In this document: positions 56,775 through 64,000 of the stretch, one piece after another
Layout of the letters: every line of letters begins with the position of its first letter
Numbering within the stretch: the stretch's first letter is position 1
NCBI GenBank assembly: GCA_916610825.1
Contig: OU744446.1
Location: forward strand, 34,445,333 to 34,509,332
Source: Haliclystus octoradiatus
Lineage: Eukaryota > Cnidaria > Staurozoa > Stauromedusae > Haliclystidae
Reading direction: 5' to 3'
Length of the DNA stretch: 64,000 nucleotides
The notes under the pieces: model-generated
Databases searched by the model: none
Seen by the model: the letters and a program-made list of their open reading frames with translations, nothing else
Told to the model about the DNA's origin: nothing
Made by a program: the position numbers and the translations under genes

Positions 56775-57680
56775 TTAGGTCTGATATTTTACCGTGCTAG
56801 TTTGCCACGTTGTTGTGGCTACTTTGTTTTTAAAGCATTTTGTTTTTGGTAGAAAGTATATACATGGGTTAATAGTAGAGGCCAAGATCGATAATAAGTA
56901 TACAGCTCCAGTAGCTACTCTTGGAAAACGTCTCACTGTTGCTTCTGGAAGCCAAAATATAATAATGATTGGAATATAGCAAGTTGAGAATGTAATTACT
57001 ACAGAAATGCACGCTTTAATAAGTACGAACTCCTTGGAATTGTTTCGCCTTGATATTTCAGAGACTGATTGATTGCTCAATTCGATGTTTCTCAAGTTAA
57101 GTTTTCTTCTGTAAGAAATAATAATTGTGGAGTATAAAACTGTGATTACAAGCAAATGCAAAGCAAGAAATGGATTCAAAATATAATGATAACCATCAAA
57201 CGTCTTATTCAATTTGTTATAATAAAATGTTGACGTAGCAATAACAAAACCAAATATAATAGCTAATAATAATGCAAGTATAATGCGTTTCTGTGATGCT
57301 TTCAAATGGTGCTTGATTGGATATACTACTGCTACTGTTCTATCCATTGCTAACAAAGCAACAATCGAATTAGATGAACATGCATTCAATAACATTATTA
57401 ATTCAATTGGCGTTGTCATTAGGTATTCTGCATCCCATATTCCAGTTAATACAATACAAAGCAATATAACACCTGATATTCCAAGAAGAGCATCAATAAT
57501 GGCCATAACACATAATATTAAATGATAATTTGTGAATTTACAATTATTTCGTCGTCCCTTAAAAAGCCAAATAATTTCAGCAATATTTAAACCTGCTGTA
57601 ATCAAACACAATGGTCCAGCAATATAATCTCGTGTTCTAAAAGTACCGATTGTGAGAGAATTGCTACTTTCACGATCCAT
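56775..57680 (-). CDS. Atypical rhodopsin-like GPCR, single exon
   Basis: A 301-aa predicted receptor with a short N-terminus (about 18 aa, no signal peptide). TM1 is 19-41 (N32), TM2 52-80 (D63), TM3 91-111 with AMD113-R114 (DRT form of DRY), TM4 132-154, TM5 168-190, TM6 218-243 (CYIP, then FWLP) and TM7 255-278 (N271-PCIYFLP). The extracellular loop between TM4 and TM5 has no Cys, and position 3.25 is not Cys (a Cys at 101 lies mid-TM3), so the usual disulfide is missing. It is the nearest relative of the 10453-11340 receptor, with shared DGYHYILNP, FWLP and NPC(I/V)YFLP. The third loop is moderately long and Ser/Asn-rich. First ATG used; no intron. The BEL/Pao element ends about 220 bp downstream of its stop, close enough to affect its 3' region. 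Ligand unknown. Confidence 0.85.
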   Translation of the reverse strand: MDRESSNSLTIGTFRTRDYIAGPLCLITAGLNIAEIIWLFKGRRNNCKFTNYHLILCVMAIIDALLGISGVILLCIVLTGIWDAEYLMTTPIELIMLLNACSSNSIVALLAMDRTVAVVYPIKHHLKASQKRIILALLLAIIFGFVIATSTFYYNKLNKTFDGYHYILNPFLALHLLVITVLYSTIIISYRRKLNLRNIELSNQSVSEISRRNNSKEFVLIKACISVVITFSTCYIPIIIIFWLPEATVRRFPRVATGAVYLLSILASTINPCIYFLPKTKCFKNKVATTTWQTSTVKYQT

Positions 57681-58576
57681 TCTAACGTGAATGCTACAAA
57701 AATATTTCCGAACTCTTAAGTCAAATCATATCAAAGTAAAAAGTTTCAAAATATTTTTGACTGCAAACAACAGAAAAATTGCATACATCATAGGATACAT
57801 TGTCAATTCCATTCAATCTTGCAAAACAATAAGCACAGTAAAATTGGTTAAAGGAGCCCATTCAAGCAAAGCAGACTGTATCGGTTTTGCGATTAAAATG
57901 AATATAGAAATGAATCACTTTGATCTCTAAAGCCAGGTTTCCATTATTATAGAGGGAATACGTATCTGGTGTATTCCCGTTGATCTGCGATAGAATTTAT
58001 TTGTATATGAAATACCAGCGCACTATCGTCTATGAGACTTACAGCGTATACAGTTCGTCTGCTATTTTCCGTTCTAAATGGGAAGTTATAGATGAAAAGA
58101 TCGATTCCGGTGACATTCGATCGATTTGGGTGATATTCCGTTTGAAGATCAAAATAATTAAATGCATTAAATTCAAGCTATACAGAACAAGCTTATGTCT
58201 CATCTTGTTCCCTATTTTCTATTATGCTCTGTCTTATCTAACATTGGGTATTTTCATGTAGGCATAATCCGAGTTAACAGACATGATTCTTTCTTATTTC
58301 ATTATTATATGTATTTTCCTTGTTGCATAATTATATGTATATGAATTTATACACAATATTATTCACATCATATTATTGATAGATCTTAACAAAGGCCTTA
58401 AAGAAAAATAAGTACACAAGAAAAATTATATTATATATAAACTCTGAGATTTAATATTCACTCTTTTACAGCGACAAATAGTTTGCAGTTAAAATAGTTG
58501 TATGTCATGTGATTTTAATTATTATAGTATCCAAATTTCTGTAGCGATAATTTATTGACCGACGGCATTTTTATTC
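57681..58576. other. intergenic, no gene seen
   Basis: Upstream flank of the minus-strand receptor. A 93-codon frame at 57980-58261 has a hydrophobic C-terminus (SLCLILFPIFYYALSYLTLG) but no other support. Confidence 0.4.
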
Positions 58577-58815
58577 CAGACAAGCAGGGGCGGATCTAGG
58601 GGGGTGCAAAAGGAGCGCTTGCACCCCTTCATAATTTTCGAAATGACGTAAATACTATTTTAGTAGAAACCGAAAGAAAACTAAAGTTTTCATATTAAGC
58701 GAAAATTCGAGATAGGAGATCTGTTTTGTTTTTGGTAATCCTTTTCTGAAAGATTCTAATCTTGTTTCATCCAAAGATGTGAATGTCTGACGAATCATTT
58801 TTATCAAACCTTTTG

Positions 58816-59131
58816 ATTGGAGCGGTTTTGATCAAATGCACCCCATCATATGCAAATGAGTTCGTCTTAATACAAAAGAAGCCTTGAAACTCTGTCTACT
58901 GATTGGCGCGGCTTGGTAACTTCAAATGCACCCCATCATATGCAAATGAGCAAGCTGGATACAAAAGAAACAGGACTTTTCTGCCTCGTGATTGGCGCGG
59001 ATAAGATCACTTGCACCCCCTCATATGCAAATGAGTTCGCTTCAAACTATACACGTGATTAAATTTTGCTTATTTCTGTATTCTGATTGGAGCGGTTTTG
59101 CAACATCAAATGCACCCCCTCATATGCAAAT
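58816..59131 (+). promoter_or_regulatory. Four-unit array of inverted CCAAT box plus octamer ATGCAAAT
   Basis: Each unit has GATTGG(A/C)GCGG, then TGCACCCC(A/C)TCAT and ATGCAAAT. ATTGG starts at 58816, 58902, 58991 and 59086; ATGCAAAT starts at 58850, 58940, 59025 and 59124. The CCAAT-to-octamer distance is thus 34, 38, 34 and 38 bp, in units of 85-99 bp, while the sequence between units is much less conserved. ATGCAAAT is the known POU/Oct binding octamer and CCAAT the NF-Y site. The array ends about 130 bp before the ATG of a small open frame. A promoter or enhancer role is inferred. Confidence 0.6.
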
Positions 59132-59260
59132 TAGCTTCATCCGGGACATGTCAAAATAATCTGAACCAGGAAAGAAACTGAAATCCAGATTAATCGGATT
59201 TTCTTGTCAGTAACAACCACACTTTGGTGTTCTCATACCATTCCAAATCGAGAAATCATC

Positions 59261-59434
59261 ATGGCGGACTTTCAACTAACATTTGAGCAAGCTATTTTAG
59301 CACTTTCTGATGAGAATGAACAGGACCTGAAAGTTGTTTATGATGAAATTATGTGTGAAATGCGTTTTCTTTCTTCTGATGAACATTACGACTTGATAGA
59401 TGATATAGGAATAGAAACGCAGAAATATATATAG
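59261..59434 (+). CDS. Small acidic open frame inside the hAT element
   Basis: 58 codons from ATCATGGCGG (good start context): MADFQLTFEQAILALSDENE … then an acidic C-terminus ending in TAG. No known domain. It follows the CCAAT/octamer array directly, so it may be the first exon or a relic of a gene carried by the element. A frame starting further upstream (59204) is also open. No splice donor before the stop is evident. The protein character is not certain. Confidence 0.35.
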   Translation: MADFQLTFEQAILALSDENEQDLKVVYDEIMCEMRFLSSDEHYDLIDDIGIETQKYI

Positions 59435-59522
59435 CCTACCAAAGTCGTTGGAAAGCTGTGAAAGTAAGGATACGCCACATTTTGCTTCAAGGTATGAATT
59501 ATGAAATGATATTTGATGGATA

Positions 59523-59930
59523 ATTTACTTCATATTTTGTATTCCCTCGACCTTTTGTTCGACTGTTGGTTTGTTAAAACTTTCCTTGTGTTTATATATT
59601 TTGCTATGTAAGCCAGAACGCCACGTTTTGATTTAAGGTGTGAAATTCTACAAATATCTACTTTTAAATTTCATTTATGATTTACTTCATGTTTTGTATT
59701 CCCTCGACCTTTTCTTCGACTGTTGGGGCTTGTTTACACTTTCCTTGTGTTTATATATTTTGCTGTGTAAGCCAAACCGCCGCGTTTTGATTTAAGGTAG
59801 GCCTATGAATTATCAAATTAAATTTCATGGTTGATTTACTTCATGTTTTGTATTCCCTCGACCTTTTCTTCGACTGTTGGCTTGTTTACACTTTCCTTGT
59901 GTTTATAATTTTATAGATATCGTTGTGTAA
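59523..59930. repeat. Tandem repeat, about 155-bp unit, three copies, inside hAT element
   Basis: TTTACTTCAT(A/G)TTTTGTATTCCCTCGACC starts near 59523, 59681 and 59833, followed each time by TTCGACTGTTGG…CTTTCCTTGTGTTTATA and GTGTAAGCC…GCGTTTTGATTTAAGGT. Confidence 0.9.
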
Positions 59931-61036
59931 GTTGGAATTTAGAACTTCTGATCTAATTATTAATTCAGGGTATAATACTGTGCTTGTGTTTTATTCAATC
60001 CTACAATAGTTCCATTAATTTCTTGTTGGTTTGTCTAACAGATCCGAAGCAAACGGCAACTGCCTTCACAGTTCAGCATCTTTGGTTCTTTACAGGTGAC
60101 AATTCTCTAGTTAAAATTCTGAGGAAACCGATCTTGGCATCATATTTTTTGTGTTACATGGTGGCTCAGTAGCTATTTTCAGATATTAAAACTGTGTAAA
60201 AGAATTCATCAAAGCCTACTCAGTTTCTAATTACAACAATCTAAAACAATGATTTTATACATAAATAAGGATAAATCTATAATATCAGATTATATTATGT
60301 AAACTTTTATGATTGAGTAAATTACATGCATGGATTATACCTAATATGCTTTTCATACTGTATAACCAAGGCTGTCTATGATATTATCTTCTGACAATCT
60401 ATTAACCATAGTGCCAAGCAACCTTAAGTCCTGTGGTCTATGGAGGTAAATATTTTCCTGTTCCTGCCCCCATCTTATGGAAAAACTGGACTGGAATATT
60501 GGGAGACCTGCACATTGAATGAATTTGAAATCAAACTAACACAACTATTTTTGTATAGTTTATGGTAATTAGCAACTTAATCGTTAGTATATTTTTTCAA
60601 GGTTTCACACCTATGTTAATATGATCTGTTAGTACTATTATTATAATTATTTCACTGCTGTAAATATTACATTTAATTATTGTGAAGCGCTTAGATAAAT
60701 GCCTATATAGTCATTATATAACATTATATTATTATTAGTATTATATATTTTGAGTCAATTCAATTGCTTATTGGTGGGTATCAAATCTGAATATATTGTC
60801 ATTTGAAAATTGATTTTGAGACCAAGAAACTGCGTTTATAGGCGGTCTAAGAGCTTTAAATTTTCAAAAATTTTCCGGGGGGGCATGCCCCCGGACCCCC
60901 CTAGATGGGCGGGGCTTTGCCCCGCCACGGGGGCTGCGCCCCTAAACAATAAATTCTTGCACCCCATAGGATTTTTCCTGCATCCGCCCCTGCAGACAAG
61001 GGCATATTCTTTAGCTTTTCTGCTAACTCACGTGTA

Positions 61037-61223
61037 CAGTGAATGTAGCCTGTATAAGTGCGATTCAGATAAGTTTATTGGAAATTCCTGCTTAACTGCA
61101 GGTTGAATTTGAAATTCTATAATCTCTGCATGTTTTGGTGATTTCCCTGTCAAGCAATGAAAATTACAATAATTATAGTAATGAGAATCGTCAATTTTAA
61201 CTTATATTGAGCAGGTTACACTA
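61037..61223. mobile_element. MITE related to 5920-6104 (copy 2, decayed)
   Basis: The left part reads CAGTGAATGTAGCCTGTATA…GCGATTCAGATAAG and the right part GAGCAGGTTACACTA. The internal order (GCTTAACTGCAGGTTGAATT, GAATCGTCAATTTTAACTT) parallels the 5920-6104 element. TA is present at the left border only. It lies 37 bp beyond the hAT element's target duplication. Confidence 0.6.
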
Positions 61224-61633
61224 CATATATCGTACTGATATACTATTGAATATATAATACATGCTACAGCATAAATACAATAGATACAGCATACCGTGCT
61301 ACCATGTAAAACTGCTTTATATCATCACAATATTCCATTATATATCATTGTATTTCATCGTAGTGTTTGTATTGAAACAGTTGCTTTAAATCTTCATATG
61401 TTGCCTGTCTATAAGTGTCTATATGTAAATCACACTTTTCTTTATTAACCTTCTTCGATTAAATCTGGTCCTGTCATAGAGGCCATGTTATTATTGTTTG
61501 GAAGCCATCCTCTCCTTGACAGTGGCCAACCTCCAATGTTATCTCAAATATATATTAACAACATAACCATTACGTAACTCATCAATGTTACATATCGCTG
61601 TTACATCAATTACGCATCGATGTTACAATGTTA

Positions 61634-61729
61634 CATTTATACGTATATAGAAAGTGCATTTTCGGTCTATATACAGACGTATTCGATGTGATATAGCCCG
61701 AAAATGCACTTTCTACGTATGTATGAATG
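61634..61729 (-). repeat. 96-nt hairpin directly after the receptor stop codon
   Basis: CATTTATACG…AGAAAGTGCATTTTCGG (61634-61665) pairs with 61698-61729 at 28 of 32 positions, with 17 bp uninterrupted (AGAAAGTGCATTTTCGG). A further TCTATAT/GCTATAT match extends the stem inward to about 39 bp with a loop of about 18 nt. It starts two bases after the stop of the receptor gene at 61731, so it would lie in the 3' UTR. It could be a small MITE, a structured UTR element or a precursor-like hairpin. Confidence 0.8.
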
Positions 61730-61730
61730 C

Positions 61731-62810
61731 CTATTCTGGTAGGTGTTCTGTGAATGTCATTCTTGACGATATTTCATCGGGTTGAGTTGATAGTCTTCTA
61801 CGAGTTGTGATGTCACGTGATGTTGGTGCTGAAGAAAGAAGTTTTGTAATCTCACGTCTAAATTCTCTTATTTTCCAACAGTAAATTAATGGATTAAATA
61901 AAGAATTTGCCATTAAGAACATCAAGGAAATTGGATAATAGTAGCGTAAGTAATAAGGTGGATTGTCTCTTGTAGATGAGCTCAGCAGTTTAGCACATAG
62001 ATATGGTAGAAAACACATGAATAGTACAACAAGCATAATCACCACCATTTGACCGATACGACGATTTCTTATATCGTTCTTGATTTCATTTTTTGTATGC
62101 CGATTTTTCTTATCAGATGCACGAATTCTACTTGATAGCATATACGAGCGAATATGTACGTATATACTCCATACAAGAGTAACAAAGACTAAAAACGAGG
62201 AAGTTGCAGTAAAAAGGATCAAATGTGGTGTAAACATACTAGCCACAGCTACCAGAAAACACATTATATGAACAGCCAGATTACCTTTGATTAGTCGTCT
62301 TTTGCTACCGAATACTGTGCGGTATAGATACGGACGGAAAATTGCAAAATACCGATCTGTCGCAATCATGATCATTCCGCAAAATGTAGCAAGCATAGTC
62401 GTGAAAGCAAAAACTGCAGATATATTGAAAAATAAACAGTTTTTATCTGGTGTTTTGATAAAGTATACTATTGAAAAGCTTGGTAAAACAACCAATCCAG
62501 TTAATAGATCTGAAACAGCAAGACTACATAAAAATATATTTGAAGCAGTTTGTAATTTTTTCCGTCTAATGATAATCGTAATAACCAATATGTTGAATAA
62601 TACAATTGGTACAGCGAGAGCAAGAGATGCTACACCATAAATTAGTTTGATATAATTTGCTAAAACGTTTACATACAATGCTCTGATGCCTGACTGACAG
62701 CTCTTATTAAATATTTCACTTATAGTAGACGCTGTATGATTCATGATAAATATAGTACGTATAATATTCGTTATGGAAAAATAATATGTTGATCTGTCGT
62801 AGCTCTCCAA
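61731..62810 (-). CDS. Rhodopsin-like (class A) GPCR, single exon, canonical motifs
   Basis: 359 aa from the first ATG. The second ATG (residue 23, 62744) gives a more usual N-terminus, MNHTASTISEIFNKS, with two N-glycosylation sequons. TM1 is about 55-82 (N73), TM2 91-116 (LAVSD101), TM3 127-151 with T-D152-R153-Y154, TM4 176-200, TM5 203-222, TM6 251-274 (CFLP269 instead of CWxP) and TM7 292-312 (N306-PLIYCW). A short helix-8 (REFRREITKLL) and a Ser/Thr/Arg-rich tail of about 40 aa follow. The loop between TM4 and TM5 is very short and lacks Cys; the only Cys near 3.25 (C125) is three residues early. A short second loop without Cys is known from the melanocortin/lipid/adenosine-type (MECO) branch, but I cannot assign the ligand. 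It is clearly separate from the other three receptors in the window. No intron. Confidence 0.9.
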   Translation of the reverse strand: MESYDRSTYYFSITNIIRTIFIMNHTASTISEIFNKSCQSGIRALYVNVLANYIKLIYGVASLALAVPIVLFNILVITIIIRRKKLQTASNIFLCSLAVSDLLTGLVVLPSFSIVYFIKTPDKNCLFFNISAVFAFTTMLATFCGMIMIATDRYFAIFRPYLYRTVFGSKRRLIKGNLAVHIMCFLVAVASMFTPHLILFTATSSFLVFVTLVWSIYVHIRSYMLSSRIRASDKKNRHTKNEIKNDIRNRRIGQMVVIMLVVLFMCFLPYLCAKLLSSSTRDNPPYYLRYYYPISLMFLMANSLFNPLIYCWKIREFRREITKLLSSAPTSRDITTRRRLSTQPDEISSRMTFTEHLPE

Positions 62811-64000
62811 TTAGATCTCAATAAATTTCAGCTATACATAAGCGTACGAATTTAAATGTTTCTTGTCTGTCGTTTATATAATTTGATATAACAATAGTTC
62901 ACATAGATAATATTGAACTTTACAGCATATAGATGATTTCCTGACTTAACTGAATTGTTAAATGCTTTAAACTGAAGGCCGATAAAAGTTCATATTGTAC
63001 TTGTAGACATTAGGCTGCTGATCTTCAATCGAATTTTTCATAGTTATATTTTATATTTTGACGTTTTTGAACTGAGTTTTGCATTTGCCTCTATTGTCAG
63101 TTGAATTGGTATCCCGCTTTGTATTCAAGTTTCCGCAGCATTGATATCACGACAGTAGAAATCGAATATTGGCTGTAGAATACAAACTGCCAAAAAGTCT
63201 CCCAAAACGATTACGAAAATAATTATCAAAACAAATGGTAGCGACTTAAAGTTAATAGCAATGTTGTACAACGACTTCCATGTTTATGGTAAACAGGGAT
63301 AAAGCTATACTTAATTACTTGCTATTCATAGCCCTTATTAATGTCGTAGATGTACACGCTAATGTAAAAGATTTAAAATCGTTATGCTATGTAACATGGT
63401 ATAGTATTTTATTTATTTATTTTGTAAAATTTTTAGAATATTATTTCCATTCCATAATTATACAACGAAGTGCTTATTCGTACGTACGTACGAATAATCA
63501 ATTTACTTCGTTATTCGTACGTTAAATTGTTTTCGTTACTTGTACGTACATACGTACGTACGTACGTACGTACGAATAACGATCGATATATCCTAATTAC
63601 TTTAACTATACTCAAATACTATACTCAAACTAATTAAAAATGTCTCTATACATTTTGAAATCATAAATAAATATTAACGCAGTAACTTAGAAAATATAAA
63701 ATTTGACTAAGTAACTACTTTGAATCTAAAACATTTTGATTTACTTAAAATAAACTCGTCAAGCGTATATCCATGTTTCAGGGTATCCATGATGCTTGCT
63801 GCGTTATCCTGCTGCATAGCAATGCCAATTCTTTGGTGGAAAAATGGTAAATATTAATTACCCAATATGAAATTGTAGAACACATAAAGGTGTCTGAAAA
63901 TGTATATATAGGTGCGGAGCCATTCATTGTTTTGGAAATAAAGACTAAATCGATGATGATAAAGGCTATATATCTATTGCAAGAGACTCTGCTTTGAAAT
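62811..64000. other. intergenic; possible signal-peptide exon and GTAC repeats
   Basis: A frame on the plus strand at 63280-63525 begins MFMVNRDKAILNYLLFIALI and continues NVVDVHANV, which looks like a signal peptide. No matching splice partner is visible, so it is not called as a gene. The self-complementary repeat at 63475-63585 lies in its 3' part. Confidence 0.3.
63475..63585. repeat. Self-complementary GTAC tetranucleotide repeats with inverted TTATTCGTACG blocks
   Basis: TTATTCGTACGTACGTACGAATAA near 63475-63495 is a perfect palindrome. TTATTCGTACG recurs at about 63511, and a longer CGTACGTACG… run ending ACGAATAA is at 63552-63580. Because GTAC is its own reverse complement the array can form hairpins. 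Confidence 0.85.

Larger units (their letters stand above)
58585..60992. mobile_element. Non-autonomous hAT element, 2.4 kb
   Basis: Ends CAGGGGCGGATCTAGG and (reverse-complemented right end) CAGGGGCGGATGCAGG, flanked by a perfect 8-bp duplication CAGACAAG (58577-58584, 60993-61000), which are hAT hallmarks. The right subterminal region has GC-rich palindromes at 60875-60894 (GGGGGCATGCCCCC core) and 60908-60926 (GGCGGGGC-TTT-GCCCCGCC). No transposase frame is present. The interior has a CCAAT/octamer array (58816-59131), a small open frame (59261-59434) and three tandem units of about 155 bp (59523-59930). Confidence 0.9.

Noticed and set aside
63475..63585. Telomeric or subtelomeric repeat
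   Set aside because: The unit is GTAC, not TTAGGG or another telomere type, and it is short.

Overview
The window is AT-rich nuclear DNA of an invertebrate animal. Evidence for this is GT-AG introns with U2-type donors (GTATGT, GTAAGT), intronless rhodopsin-like GPCR genes, and a dense population of animal-type transposable elements (BEL/Pao and Ty3/Gypsy LTR elements, LINE relics, hAT and TA-inserting MITEs). No rRNA, tRNA gene, operon or CRISPR array is visible. The phylum cannot be fixed from the sequence alone.

Layout. (1) 1-12.4 kb: gene-poor sequence, then a local cluster of fast-evolving single-exon GPCRs: a broken copy (about 5.07-5.85 kb, +), an intact copy (6.5-7.4 kb, +) and a third (11.3-10.5 kb, -), with three MITE-like elements between them. 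(2) 12.4-16.3 kb: a LINE-type reverse transcriptase relic with a MITE and a larger inverted-repeat element nested inside; the latter carries a second LINE fragment. (3) 16.5-24.2 kb: a tandem duplication of about 3.5 kb. Each copy holds a five-exon minus-strand gene for a small secreted precursor: signal peptide, strongly acidic propiece, and an Arg/Trp-rich cationic C-terminal peptide encoded by its own last exon. This is the architecture of an antimicrobial or other bioactive peptide precursor, and the two copies differ mainly in the mature peptide. (4) 24.9-33.2 kb: a giant imperfect inverted repeat (foldback-like) whose inner arms are satellite arrays; the right arm is interrupted by a short LTR element and by a second insertion with terminal direct repeats. 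(5) 35.5-46.0 kb: a plus-strand, multi-exon gene for a Cys-rich secreted or type II membrane protein. Its 6.3-kb last intron is filled with a deleted Gypsy element, a LINE and a second Gypsy element (chromodomain integrase) nested in that LINE. (6) 49.3-56.6 kb: a nearly complete, recent BEL/Pao retrotransposon inserted in a GAT microsatellite. (7) 56.7-64 kb: another GPCR of the atypical family, a 2.4-kb non-autonomous hAT element carrying a tandem CCAAT/octamer array, and a more canonical rhodopsin-like GPCR followed at once by a long 3'-UTR hairpin.

The host genes look like surface receptors and secreted effectors under fast evolution, set in transposon-rich DNA. The most notable candidates are the duplicated cationic-peptide precursor genes, the GPCR family lacking the usual disulfide cysteines, the foldback structure and the promoter-like array inside the hAT element.
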